Numbered from the stretch's first letter, positions 42,704-54,500 are shown. The stretch: 64,000 nucleotides of DNA from an uncultured Gammaproteobacteria bacterium (GCA_951828235.1 OX639965.1:2770129-2834128); one strand, 5' to 3'. Notes: generated by a model not told the origin, from the letters alone. A program made the numbers and translations.

Positions 42704-45103
42704 ATGCTGAAAAAGATCGGAATCGCCATCATCGGCCTGCTGTTGCTGCTGGTTTTGGCCGTGGCCGCGGTTTTCACATGGTTCAAGGAAAGCAACATCC
42801 CTGATCGCGACCGGGACATCGGCGACTCCACGGTGCTCGCGATGCTGGATGACGAAGTCCGCGTGAGAAGGGACCGGCAGGGTATCCCGTACATCTTCGC
42901 GGAAACCCTGGCCGACGCGTTGCGCATACAGGGATTCGTCACGGCCCAGGACCGCCTGTCGCAGATGCTACTGACCCGCGAACTCATTCACGGTCGCCTG
43001 TCCGAACAGATCGGGCCAGCCGGCCTGCGCAGCGATACGCTGATTCGCGTCATGGGCTTAAGCCGGATGGGGCCCGTGTGGGCAGCGCAACTCGAATCGC
43101 CCAGCCGCGAGCTGCATGAATGGTTTCTTGAGGGGGTCAACGCCTACATTGCAACGCAGGAAGACGAGTTTCCGCTGGCCGTGCGGCTGTCCGGCAAGCC
43201 GCCGGCGCCCTTCACGCTGGAGGACATGACGACCCAGTACCTGTTCCTGGCGTTCAACAGTACGGGAAACTGGCGCGCGGAGATACTCAGCCAGGCGCTG
43301 GTCGATCACCTCGGCCCGGAGAAGGCCGCGGAAATCTCGATGCTCACGGTCAACCCCGACGACGAGAGCGAATGGGCGTCGGACTACAGCCTGGCGGAGA
43401 ACAGCATGCCGGAGGGTGGTACCGCAAGTTTCCCCGAGCTTCCCGAGCCCGCGGACGGCTCCAACAGCTGGGCCACTTCAGCCGGGCGCTCGGCGGGAGG
43501 CGCGCCGATCGTGGCCAACGACCCGCACATCGACGCGCGCCGCCTGCCCGGCATCTGGCATCCCGTGGGGCTGATCACGCCCGAATGGCGCGCGGTGGGC
43601 GCCGCCGGCGCGGGACTGCCGGGACTGGGGGCAGGGCGCTCCAGCCATATTGCCTGGGGAGTCACCAACGCCTATTCCGATGTCGCCGACCTTTACATCG
43701 AACGGGAGGATCAGGGCCGACCGGGTCACTACCTGGAGGGCGAGCGGTCCGTTCCGTACCGCATCGTGGAGGAGATCATCCGCATACGCGACCGCGATGC
43801 CCCGGGCGGCTATTGTGAGCAGCCGCTGACGGTGCGCTATACGACGCGCGGGCCGGTCATATCCGATCACGGGCTGACCAGCGACGACGGCCGCGTGTAT
43901 TCGCTACGCTGGAGCGTAGCCGAGAAAATCGGGACGCAGGTGGGAATCGAGAGAGTGATGCTGGCGCGCGATGCGTTTGAAGCCGGCGAGATCATCAGCC
44001 GGATCAACGCCCCGTACAACTACACGGTGGGTGATACCAAGGGCAATATTGCCCACTACACGGCCGGCCATGTGCCGGTGCGGCGCCGGGGCGACGGGGC
44101 GCTGCCGCTCCCCGTTGTGGACGCCGAAGAGGACTGGCCCGCATTCGTACCCTTTGCCCGGGCGCCTACCTCCATAAACCCGCCGCGCGGATGGGTCGGC
44201 AACGCCAACCACCGCACCGTAAGCGGCGATTTTGGAGGGCACTGGACCAGCTACGTCGCGGCGTCCTGGCGTTACCGGCGCATGCAGGAGCTGTTTGACG
44301 GCGACGGGGCCCTTTCCGGGGCCGACCATTGGGCGGCGATCACCGATACGCTCAACCCGATGGCCCGGGGCCTGGTGCCGGTCATGGTTCGGGCATTGGA
44401 AGCGGACCCCGATACTCGCGCCGCGGCCGCGATTCTCGGCGACTGGAACTTTTTCGACGAACCGGAACTGGCAGCGCCCGCTCTGTTCCAGGCAATGATG
44501 GCGCGCCTGGTGCGGGGCATTTTCGAGGACGAGCTGGGCGAAGGTCTGGCCCGGCAATATGCGCGGGACATCTACTACTGGCAGGAGCGGGTCTACCGGA
44601 TGCTGCTGGCAGGTAGGTGGGAGTGGTTCGACGACGTACGCACGGAAGCCATTGAAACCCGCGACGACCTGCTTCGCGCGGCCGCCGGCGACGCCTGGTC
44701 CGAGTTGCAATTGCGGCTGGGCCCAGATCCGTCGGAATGGCGCTGGGGCGACCTGAGCCGGTTCCGGTTCAGCAATCCCTGGGTGCCCGGCGAACTCGCG
44801 GACCGGCTGCTCGGCGGCGGCGACTATCCCGGGCGCGGCTCCGGAGAAACCCTCGGGCGAGCGCGCTTTCCGGGGCAGGGCGACTACGACCCGCGGGTGA
44901 TCGATTCGCTCAGGTTCGTCGCCGACCTGGCGGACCCCGACAAGGTCCTGGCGGTCATCCCCGGCGGCGTCAGTTCGCGCCTGTTCGATCCGCACCTGAA
45001 CGACCAGCTTCCCGTGTGGCTGGCCGGCGACATCGGCTACTGGTGGTTTTCCGATGAGGCCATTGCCGCCGATACTGAAAAGGAAATGAACTTCAAGCCA
45101 TGA
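42704..45103 (+). CDS. Penicillin-acylase-family Ntn hydrolase (paralogue)
   Basis: This 799-residue protein is co-linear with the upstream acylase and shares the same landmarks. The N-terminal membrane segment is about 7-27, SPSRELHEWFLEGVNAYIAT corresponds to the sister motif, and the processing site is Gly252-Ser253 in DGSNSWATS. NDPHID, GWVGNANHR and AVIPGGVSSRLFDPHLND follow. The two genes arose by tandem duplication and have diverged throughout. The start ATG at 42704 follows a short leader with AAGGG about ten bases upstream. Its stop overlaps the ATG of the next gene (ATGA). Substrate specificity is not readable; the pair may act on different acyl groups. Confidence 0.9.
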   Translation: MLKKIGIAIIGLLLLLVLAVAAVFTWFKESNIPDRDRDIGDSTVLAMLDDEVRVRRDRQGIPYIFAETLADALRIQGFVTAQDRLSQMLLTRELIHGRLSEQIGPAGLRSDTLIRVMGLSRMGPVWAAQLESPSRELHEWFLEGVNAYIATQEDEFPLAVRLSGKPPAPFTLEDMTTQYLFLAFNSTGNWRAEILSQALVDHLGPEKAAEISMLTVNPDDESEWASDYSLAENSMPEGGTASFPELPEPADGSNSWATSAGRSAGGAPIVANDPHIDARRLPGIWHPVGLITPEWRAVGAAGAGLPGLGAGRSSHIAWGVTNAYSDVADLYIEREDQGRPGHYLEGERSVPYRIVEEIIRIRDRDAPGGYCEQPLTVRYTTRGPVISDHGLTSDDGRVYSLRWSVAEKIGTQVGIERVMLARDAFEAGEIISRINAPYNYTVGDTKGNIAHYTAGHVPVRRRGDGALPLPVVDAEEDWPAFVPFARAPTSINPPRGWVGNANHRTVSGDFGGHWTSYVAASWRYRRMQELFDGDGALSGADHWAAITDTLNPMARGLVPVMVRALEADPDTRAAAAILGDWNFFDEPELAAPALFQAMMARLVRGIFEDELGEGLARQYARDIYYWQERVYRMLLAGRWEWFDDVRTEAIETRDDLLRAAAGDAWSELQLRLGPDPSEWRWGDLSRFRFSNPWVPGELADRLLGGGDYPGRGSGETLGRARFPGQGDYDPRVIDSLRFVADLADPDKVLAVIPGGVSSRLFDPHLNDQLPVWLAGDIGYWWFSDEAIAADTEKEMNFKP

Positions 45104-47739
45104 GAAAAGCGTTCAGGAATGCCGCAGGCCTGGCGGCGCTTACGGTCGCGGCCGCGGCCCAAGGTCAGGAAGCAGACGCCGCGCCGCTGTGCGACACGGG
45201 CCTTTACGAGATACGCGCCGATTATGACGGTGCGCGCGCCAGCGCCTGCCGCGTATTCGACGAGCGGGGGGTGACTCTGACCATCGAACCGGAGGATGCG
45301 CCGCCGATCAATCCCAGCCCCTGGTACGGATTCCACGTGCGTCCCAAAAACCCGGACGAGAAGGGATCCATCGTGGTCACGCTGCGCTACTCCTACGCCA
45401 GGCACCGCTACCGGCCGAAGATCAGCGGCGACGGCGCCGAATGGAAGCTTCTGTCGGCAGGGAATTGGCTGGCGCATGAAGACGGCAGGGCGATCCTGGA
45501 ACTGCAACCCGGCACGGAGGGCCTTTTCGTTTCCGCCCAGGAAAACCTGGGGCTGGCCTTCTACCGGGACTGGCGCAAGGAAATGGCGGAGCGCTTTGAA
45601 GGACTTGAGTGGCGCAGCATCGGGGAATCGGAGGGTGGCCGGGAAATTCTGGCTGTCCAGACCGAGCCGGAGGCCCCCCGATACCTGCTCCTCATCGGCC
45701 GTCAGCATCCGCCGGAAGTGCCCGGCGCGGTGATGTTCACGGCGTTTGCCGAAAGAATGCTGCTCCGCCGCGCGCGCGCCTGCGCGGCCCCCGCCCCGGC
45801 GCAGTGCAACTTTTTCCGCCAGCACAACCTGGTGCTGATTCCCAACCTCAATCCGGACGGCGTCGCGCTCGGACACTGGCGGCACAACCTGAACGGCGCC
45901 GACCTGAACCGCGATTGGGGCTCGTTTAGGGAGAAGGAAACCCGCACCGTAAAAGTACTGGTGGACGAGCTTGAGAAGAACGGCAGGGAAATCGCGGTCA
46001 TGCTGGATTTTCACGGCACCTGGCGCAATGTGTTCTACGTGCCGACGCTGAAGGACGCGACCCGACCCCCGGCCCTCGCGTCCCGCTGGCTGCGACTGGT
46101 GCGCTCCAGCGGCTCCGCCTACGAATTCGAGCGGGCGCCCCGGTCCTCCGAACCAACGGAAATCGCCAAGAACTACTTCTATCGCCGCTTCGGCGTGCCT
46201 TCGATCACGGTGGAGACCGGCGACGACACGAGGCAACGGGAGATCAGATCAACCGCCCATGTGCTCGCCGATTCGCTGCTTACCGTTCTGGGAGGCGGGG
46301 AGGGGCCCCTTGCAAGCCGGCGAGGCGCGCAATGCCCGGATTTCTTCTGTTACCTCATGGAAGCCAACAAGGCCTCGCTGGTGATGCTGCGCGAAGAGGG
46401 GCTGATCGGGCGCCGGCAGGCGGAGAAGATCGCCGCCGCAATGTTGCAGTTGCAGGCCGAGCAGGAGGCCCGGGGCGCGGCGAGGACACCCAACTACGTT
46501 CCCTTCGAGGAACGCCTGATCGAACTGGCGGATGAGAGCGTCAGCGACCTGCACCTGGGACGATCGCGCCAGGACCTCCACGGCGCAACCCGAAGGATGC
46601 TGGTGCGCGACCGGTGGCTGATCCTGGCGGACGGCGCGCTGCGCGCCCGCGAGGCACTGCTGAAGCTTGCCGGCCAGGAAGCGGACACCCCGATTCCGGC
46701 TTATACCCATGGCGTACAGGCGCAGCCGACTTCCCTGGGCCACTACCTGCTCGCGTTCTCGGCCAATCTAGAACGCGACATTCAGCGGTATCGCGAAGGC
46801 TATGCGCGCATGAACCAGAGCCCTCTGGGCGCCGCCGCGCTCGGCACGTCAGGTTTCGCCCTGAACCGCGTTCGCCTTGCAAACCTCCTGGGCTTTGCCG
46901 AACCGGTGGACAACAGCTACGACGCCAACCTGGTGTCGTCCGGCGACCTGCGGCGGGAACTCGCCGGAATCCTGGCGCTGTCCGCCATTGCGATCGGGCA
47001 GTTGGTGGAGAACCTGCACACCCAGTACCACAATCCCCGGCCATGGATCCTGCTGGACGATTCAGCGGTGGGAATCAGCACGATCATGCCGCAGAAGCGC
47101 AATCCCAGGCCCCTGGACCGCGTGCGCAGCCAGGCCAGCATCGTGCTGGGCGGCGCCCAGACACAGCAACTGCTGGCGCACAACACCAACACCGGCATGC
47201 ACGACTACCGCGAGGCGACCCCGATCCTGGCGCTGGCGGACGGCGGCGAGCTGATGTACCGGCGTTACGCGGAACTGATCGGCCTGCTGCGCGTGGACCG
47301 GGACCGGGCTATGGAAGAGTTGCTGCGCGGCTTCTCGACCATGACCGAAGTCGCCGACATGCTGGTCCGTGAAGCGGAACTGCCGTTTCGCGCCGCCCAT
47401 CGATACGCTTCCGCCCTGACCGATTTCGCGCGCTCCAGGCAACGGCGTGCAGATTCACTGACGGACAACGAACTGCGATACATCTACTGCGAAGTCCTGG
47501 GCAAACCGCTGCCGGTTCCGATCGAGACCTTGCGCCGGGCAATGGATCCCGCCCTGATGCTCGCGGACCGCAAGGGCCGCGGCGGGCCGCAACCGGAGGA
47601 AGTGTCCCGGATGCTTCGCGATCACCTTGAATCCCTGGCGGCGGACCAAGCGTGGCTGGACAACGCCAACGAAGAACTGCTCAAGGCCTCATTGGAATTA
47701 CATGCGGCCTTCGCCGAACTGGCGCCTGCCAACCGGTGA
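45100..47739 (+). CDS. Exported fusion: M14 zinc carboxypeptidase + argininosuccinate-lyase-type domain
   Basis: This 879-residue protein fuses two enzymes. After a signal peptide (about 1-22) and a beta-rich region, residues ~160-400 are an M14 carboxypeptidase. The zinc ligands are His203 and Glu206 (HPPEVPGA) and His305 (DFHGTWRN). NPDG and ADLNRDW match the fold, and the catalytic Glu is Glu372 (VETGDD). Residues ~410-870 are a fumarase/argininosuccinate-lyase superfamily domain. Its motifs are GRSRQDLHGATRRML (SRND-like), AYTHGVQAQP (535-542) and the flexible-loop signature STIMPQKRNP (660-669). The frame is continuous and no stop or shift separates the parts. Known argininosuccinate lyases are cytosolic, so a lyase behind a signal peptide is odd. 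It may release and then cleave succinyl- or arginine-type products in the periplasm. It is coupled by ATGA to the acylase upstream. Confidence 0.85.
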   Translation: MRKAFRNAAGLAALTVAAAAQGQEADAAPLCDTGLYEIRADYDGARASACRVFDERGVTLTIEPEDAPPINPSPWYGFHVRPKNPDEKGSIVVTLRYSYARHRYRPKISGDGAEWKLLSAGNWLAHEDGRAILELQPGTEGLFVSAQENLGLAFYRDWRKEMAERFEGLEWRSIGESEGGREILAVQTEPEAPRYLLLIGRQHPPEVPGAVMFTAFAERMLLRRARACAAPAPAQCNFFRQHNLVLIPNLNPDGVALGHWRHNLNGADLNRDWGSFREKETRTVKVLVDELEKNGREIAVMLDFHGTWRNVFYVPTLKDATRPPALASRWLRLVRSSGSAYEFERAPRSSEPTEIAKNYFYRRFGVPSITVETGDDTRQREIRSTAHVLADSLLTVLGGGEGPLASRRGAQCPDFFCYLMEANKASLVMLREEGLIGRRQAEKIAAAMLQLQAEQEARGAARTPNYVPFEERLIELADESVSDLHLGRSRQDLHGATRRMLVRDRWLILADGALRAREALLKLAGQEADTPIPAYTHGVQAQPTSLGHYLLAFSANLERDIQRYREGYARMNQSPLGAAALGTSGFALNRVRLANLLGFAEPVDNSYDANLVSSGDLRRELAGILALSAIAIGQLVENLHTQYHNPRPWILLDDSAVGISTIMPQKRNPRPLDRVRSQASIVLGGAQTQQLLAHNTNTGMHDYREATPILALADGGELMYRRYAELIGLLRVDRDRAMEELLRGFSTMTEVADMLVREAELPFRAAHRYASALTDFARSRQRRADSLTDNELRYIYCEVLGKPLPVPIETLRRAMDPALMLADRKGRGGPQPEEVSRMLRDHLESLAADQAWLDNANEELLKASLELHAAFAELAPANR

Positions 47740-48135
47740 TACTTTCATGGACAGCGGCTTCAGTGGGGCCTTCGGTATCTGCCGGATGAGCCGGTGATTG
47801 AGGCGCTCAAGGTGCGCCGGGGCCGGGGCTGCGACGACTATCCCATCGAGGCGATGTGGCGGGCTTTGATTGCGGGGGTGGTGTTTCAGCATTCCTCCAT
47901 CGCTTAGCTGGTGCGCGAGTTGCGGCGCAATCCGGCGCTGCTTCAGGTGTGCGGTTTCGCCGCTTTGCCGCGCCAGGGGCGGACGGTTCGGACGCTTCAG
48001 CGGGATGCGCAGACCGGACAAGCGAAGATCAAGGCGCGGATGGGGCTGGCCGTGTGCGTGATGATGGCGCTGGCGCTGGGCGCGGCGCTTGAGAATCGTC
48101 CCGGCCGGATGCGCTCGCTGTGCGCTCGCTGGTGA
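47740..48135 (+). pseudogene. Decayed IS transposase (IS1182/DUF772-like)
   Basis: In the frame directly after the lyase-gene stop there is LPDEPVIEALKVRRGRG, then DDYPIEAMWRALIAGVVFQHSSIA, an in-frame TAG at 47905-47907, and LVRELRRNPALLQVCGFAALP. This is the N-terminal DUF772 domain of IS1182/ISNCY-type transposases. The remainder (AQTGQAKIKARMGLAVCVMM, then ALALG) resembles the transposase C terminus, so the catalytic middle is deleted. There is no start codon. The remnant separates the lyase operon from the giant repeat gene. Confidence 0.72.
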
Positions 48136-48593
48136 AACCGCCCTTTGACGACGCCGGATAGCGGCTTCCCCGGGCGGGGAACGCCAGCAAAGTCTCATCC
48201 GCCGGTCCGGCGGCGAGCAGTTCTCGCCTGACCGCCGCGTCGGCCCGTGCAAGAACCATTCCGGCGCCTTTTTTGCCGGGCCAAGGACCGGGCGGACCTC
48301 GGCAAAGCCCCTATCCGCGCCCAACCAAGGGACGGTCCGCCTTCAATCCGCAGGCGGAGGACCCCCGCGCCAGACCAATGCTCCCGAAAAACCCCACAGC
48401 GCAAGCGCCTCACAAGGCTTTCTTTTGCTTTCGGAGCATTTTGCCAGTAAGGTGGGTTGCCATTGCCAACTAGGATGAAATGGTCACAGCCACTCAAACG
48501 CCATACGGTCGGGTGCAGCCGGTGGCCGTTCGTTCTTCCCGGCCGCTCCGGCCGTAGGCGTCGATTGCCACTCACTGCGGGCACAATAGGGTC
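48136..48593. other. Gene-free stretch with two hairpins
   Basis: No convincing gene is visible in these 458 bases. TTCCCC-GGGC-GGGGAA (48166-48181) and a GCCGG-T-CCGGC palindrome near 48199-48211 could form RNA hairpins and may end upstream transcription. The promoter and ribosome site of the giant gene should lie in the last ~100 bases, but only a weak AATAGGG is seen six bases before its GTG. Confidence 0.5.
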
Positions 48594-51500
48594 GTGTGGC
48601 GTGTGCGTTCTGTAGAGCATCAGGGCCGCCTCGTCCGCTTGTTGGCCGCGCGCACCGGTCGTGCCGCGGCGGGATTCCTCATCGCCGGCGTCGTATTGCT
48701 AGCTGCGCCGATACCGGCGGTGGCCGCCACACTATCGGTGTCGTCGACCACGATGGCGGAAGATGGAGGATCCGTTACCGCGACGTTGGATGATCCTAAC
48801 TTGAATTTATGCTCTATCACTATTGGCGGTACGGCGACAGAGGACACCGACTATTCCGTCAGCAGCGATGTGCTATTTGGGTGTCCGGTCACGGTCACAA
48901 TCACCGGCTTGGACGATTCGGAGGTTGATCCGGACGAAACAATTTCGATCTCAGGCTACATTTTGAACCCCGGCGGCCAGGATATTAGTTTGGGCCCAAT
49001 CACTGTCACAATCACCGACGACGATGTTCGCGGGGTGACGGTGTCACCGGCGTCGCTGGATATTGACGAGGGCGACAGCGAAAGCTACACGGTGGAGCTG
49101 GACACCCAGCCGACCGGTACCGTGACGGTGGCGGTGACGTCGGATCACACCGACGTGTCGGTGTCGCCGGCGTCGCTGACGTTCACGGCAACGAACTGGG
49201 ACACGGCGCAGACGGTGACGGTGGAAACCGAGGAGGATGACGATGCGGCGGATGAGACGGCGGAGCTGACCAACAACCCCAGCGGAGCGGACTATGGCGC
49301 GGTGGCGTCGGCCACGGTGGATGTGACAGTGGACGACGGCGATGTTCGCGGGGTGACGGTGTCGCCGGCGTCGCTGGATATTGACGAGGGCGAGAGCGAT
49401 GACTACACGGTGAAGCTGGACAGCCAGCCGACCGGTACCGTGACGGTGACGGTGTCGTCGGATCACACCGACGTGTCGGTGTCGCCGGCGTCGCTGACGT
49501 TCACGGCAACGAACTGGGACACGGCGCAGACGGTGACGGTCAGCGGCGTCGAGGATGCGGGGTGTGCGGACGAGTCTGCGACGGTGAGCAACACGCCCAG
49601 CGGAGCGGACTATGACGAGGTCACGGCGGCAACGGTGTCGGTGACGGTCACGGATGACGACATCTGCGACCCGGTGTTCAGTTCGGCCAGCGTGGCGGTG
49701 GAGGAAGGCGACACGGCGACGTATAACGTGAAGTTGTCGACGCAGCCGACCGGGAACGTGACGGTGGCGGTGGCGAGTTCGGACACCGATGCAGCGGGCG
49801 TATCGCCTTCGAGCTTGACGTTCACGACATCGAACTGGAGCACGTGGAAGACGGTGACGGTCAGCGGCGTCGAGGATGCGGCCTGTGCGGACGAGTCGGC
49901 GACGCTCGAGCACAGCGCTTCCGGCGGCGGCTACGGGGGTGCGGACGGCGACGTGGAGGTGACGGTCACGGATGACGACAACTGCGAGCTGGTATTTGAT
50001 CCCTCCAGTGTCTCGGTGGAGGAAGACGACACGGCGACGTATAACGTGAAGTTGTCGACGCAGCCGACCGGGAACGTGACGGTGGACGTGGAGAGTTCGG
50101 ACACCGATGCAGCGGGCGTATCGCCTTCGAGCTTGACGTTCACGACATCGAACTGGAGCACGTGGAAGACGGTGACGGTCAGCGGCGTCGAGGATGCGGC
50201 CTGTGCGGACGAGTCGGCGACGCTCGAGCACAGCGCTTCCGGCGGCGGCTACGGGGGTGCGGACGGCGACGTGGAGGTGACGGTCACGGATGACGACAAC
50301 TGCGAGCTGGTATTTGATCCCTCCAGTGTCTCGGTGGAGGAAGACGACACGGCGACGTATAACGTGAAGTTGTCGACGCAGCCGACCGGGAACGTGACGG
50401 TGGACGTGGAGAGTTCGGACACCGGTGCGGCGGGCGTATCGCCTTCGAGCTTGACGTTCACGGCAACGAACTGGAGCACGTGGAAGACGGTGACGGTCAG
50501 CGGCGTCGAGGATGCGGCCTGTGCGGACGAGTCGGCGACGCTCGAGCACAGCGCTTCCGGCGGCGGCTACGGGGGTGCGGACGGCGACGTGGAGGTGACG
50601 GTCACGGATGACGACAACTGCGAGCTGGTATTTGATCCCTCCAGTGTCTCGGTGGAGGAAGGCGACACGGCGACGTATAACGTGAAGTTGTCGACGCAGC
50701 CGACCGGGAACGTGACGGTGGCGGTGGCGAGTTCGGACACCGATGCAGCGGGCGTATCGCCTTCGAGCTTGACGTTCACGGCAACGAACTGGAGCACGTG
50801 GAAGACGGTGACGGTCAGCGGCGTCGAGGATGCGGCCTGTGCGGACGAGTCGGCGACGCTCGAGCACAGCGCTTCCGGCGGCGGCTACGGGGGTGCGGAC
50901 GGCGACGTGGCGGTCTCGGTCACGGATGACGACGAATGCCCAGTGGTGTTCAGTTCGACCAACGTCTCGGTGGAGGAAGGAGACACGGCGACGTATTCGG
51001 TGAGGTTGCCGACGCAGCCGACCGGGAACGTGACGGTGGACGTGGAGAGTTCGGACACCGATGCAGCGGGCGTATCGCCTTCGAGCTTGACGTTCACGAC
51101 ATCGAACTGGAGCACGTGGAAGACGGTGACGGTCAGCGGCGTCGAGGATGCGGCCTGTGCGGACGAGTCGGCGACGCTCGAGCACAGCGCTTCCGGCGGC
51201 GGCTACGGGGGTGCGGACGGCGACGTGGAGGTGACGGTCACGGATGACGACAACTGCGAGCTGGTATTTGATCCCTCCAGTGTCTCGGTGGAGGAAGACG
51301 ACACGGCGACGTATAACGTGAAGTTGTCGACGCAGCCGACCGGGAACGTGACGGTGGACGTGGAGAGTTCGGACACCGGTGCGGCGGGCGTATCGCCTTC
51401 GAGCTTGACGTTCACGGCAACGAACTGGAGCACGTGGAAGACGGTGACGGTCAGCGGCGTCGAGGATGCGGCCTGTGCGGACGAGTCGGCGACGCTCGAG

Positions 51501-54500
51501 CACAGCGCTTCCGGCGGCGGCTACGGGGGTGCGGACGGCGACGTGGAGGTGACGGTCACGGATGACGACAACTGCGAGCTGGTATTTGATCCCTCCAGTG
51601 TCTCGGTGGAGGAAGGCGACACGGCGACGTATAACGTGAAGTTGTCGACGCAGCCGACCGGGAACGTGACGGTGGCGGTGGCGAGTTCGGACACCGATGC
51701 AGCGGGCGTATCGCCTTCGAGCTTGACGTTCACGGCAACGAACTGGAGCACGTGGAAGACGGTGACGGTCAGCGGCGTCGAGGATGCGGCCTGTGCGGAC
51801 GAGTCGGCGACGCTCGAGCACAGCGCTTCCGGCGGCGGCTACGGGGGTGCGGACGGCGACGTGGCGGTCTCGGTCACGGATGACGACGAATGCCCAGTGG
51901 TGTTCAGTTCGACCAACGTCTCGGTGGAGGAAGGAGACACGGCGACGTATTCGGTGAGGTTGCCGACGGAGCCGACCGGGAACGTGACGGTGGCGGTGGC
52001 GAGTTCGGACACCGGTGCGGCGGGCGTATCGCCTTCGAGCTTGACGTTCACGGCAACGAACTGGAGCACGTGGAAGACGGTGACGGTCAGCGGCGTCGAG
52101 GATGCGGCCTGTGCGGACGAGTCGGCGACGCTCGAGCACAGCGCTTCCGGCGGCGGCTACGGGGGTGCGGACGGCGACGTGGAGGTGACGGTCACGGATG
52201 ACGACAACTGCGAGCTGGTATTTGATCCCTCCAGTGTCTCGGTGGAGGAAGGCGACACGGCGACGTATAACGTGAAGTTGTCGACGCAGCCGACCGGGAA
52301 CGTGACGGTGGCGGTGGCGAGTTCGGACACCGATGCAGCGGGCGTATCGCCTTCGAGCTTGACGTTCACGGCAACGAACTGGAGCACGTGGAAGACGGTG
52401 ACGGTCAGCGGCGTCGAGGATGCGGCCTGTGCGGACGAGTCGGCGACGCTCGAGCACAGCGCTTCCGGCGGCGGCTACGGGGGTGCGGACGGCGACGTGG
52501 CGGTCTCGGTCACGGATGACGACGAATGCCCAGTGGTGTTCAGTTCGACCAACGTCTCGGTGGAGGAAGGAGACACGGCGACGTATTCGGTGAGGTTGCC
52601 GACGGAGCCGACCGGGAACGTGACGGTGGCGGTGGCGAGTTCGGACACCGATGCAGCGGGCGTATCGCCTTCGAGCTTGACGTTCACGACATCGAACTGG
52701 AGCACGTGGAAGACGGTGACGGTCAGCGGCGTCGAGGATGCGGCCTGTGCGGACGAGTCGGCGACGCTCGAGCACAGCGCTTCCGGCGGCGGCTACGGGG
52801 GTGCGGACGGCGACGTGGAGGTGACGGTCACGGATGACGACAACTGCGAGCTGGTATTTGATCCCTCCAGTGTCTCGGTGGAGGAAGACGACACGGCGAC
52901 GTATAACGTGAAGTTGTCGACGCAGCCGACCGGGACCGTGACGGTGGACGTGGAGAGTTCGGACACCGGTGCGGCGGGCGTATCGCCTTCGAGCTTGACG
53001 TTCACGGCAACGAACTGGAGCACGTGGAAGACGGTGACGGTCAGCGGCGTCGAGGATGCGGCCTGTGCGGACGAGTCGGCGACGCTCGAGCACAGCGCTT
53101 CCGGCGGCGGCTACGGGGGTGCGGACGGCGACGTGGCGGTCTCGGTCACGGATGACGACGAATGCCCAGTGGTGTTCAGTTCGACCAACGTCTCGGTGGA
53201 GGAAGGAGACACGGCGACGTATTCGGTGAGGTTGCCGACGGAGCCGACCGGGAACGTGACGGTGGCGGTGGCGAGTTCGGACACCGATGCAGCGGGCGTA
53301 TCGCCTTCGAGCTTGACGTTCACGACATCGAACTGGAGCACGTGGAAGACGGTGACGGTCAGCGGCGTCGAGGATGCGGCCTGTGCGGACGAGTCGGCGA
53401 CGCTCGAGCACAGCGCTTCCGGCGGCGGCTACGGGGGTGCGGACGGCGACGTGGAGGTGACGGTCACGGATGACGACAACTGCGAGCTGGTATTTGATCC
53501 CTCCAGTGTCTCGGTGGAGGAAGACGACACGGCGACGTATAACGTGAAGTTGTCGACGCAGCCGACCGGGAACGTGACGGTGGACGTGGCGAGTTCGGAC
53601 ACCGATGCAGCGGGCGTATCGCCTTCGAGCTTGACGTTCACGACATCGAACTGGAGCACGTGGAAGACGGTGACGGTCAGCGGCGTCGAAGATGCGGGGT
53701 GTGTGGATGAGTCGCTCGCGATCAATCACACGGCTGCGGGTGGGGGCTACGACGGCGTGACCGGCGCGGTGTCGGTGACGGTGATTGATGACGATACGTG
53801 CGCGTTGGTATTTGATCCCTCCAGTGTCTCGGTGGATGAAGACGGCACGGTGACGTACAAGGCGAAGTTGTCGACGCAGCCGACCGGGACCGTGACGGTG
53901 GGCGTGGCGAGTTCGGACACCGGTGCGGCGGGCGTATCGCCTTCGAGCTTGACGTTCACGACATCGAACTGGAGCACGTGGCGGACGGTGACGGTCAGCG
54001 GCGTCGAAGATGCGGGGTGTGTGGATGAGTCGCTCGCGATCAATCACACGGCTGCGGGTGGGGGCTACGACGGCGTGACCGGCGCGGTGTCGGTGACGGT
54101 GATTGATGACGATACGTGCGCGTTGGTATTTGATCCCTCCAGTGTCTCGGTGGATGAAGACGGCACGGTGACGTACAAGGCGAAGTTGTCGACGCAGCCG
54201 ACCGGGACCGTGACGGTGGGCGTGGCGAGTTCGGACACCGGTGCGGCGGGCGTATCGACTTCGAGCCTGGCGTTCACGACATCGAACTGGAACACGCCGC
54301 AGACGGTGACGGTCAGCGGCGTCGAAGATGCGGGGTGTGTGGATGAGTCGCTCGCGATCAATCACACGGCTGCGGGTGGGGGCTACGACGGCGTGACCGG
54401 CGCGGTGTCGGTGACGGTGATTGATGACGATACGTGCGCGTTGGTATTTGATCCCTCCAGTGTCTCGGTGGATGAAGACGGCACGGTGACGTACAAGGCG

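Noticed and set aside
45100..47739. Carboxypeptidase and lyase parts as two separate genes
   Set aside because: The frame is continuous and no stop or frameshift separates them; the junction near residue 400-415 reads as a normal linker.
47740..48135. Transposase remnant as a C-terminal read-through extension of the lyase fusion
   Set aside because: It is in the same frame after the TGA, but it matches a transposase, has its own stop and shows internal deletion. The shared frame is probably chance.
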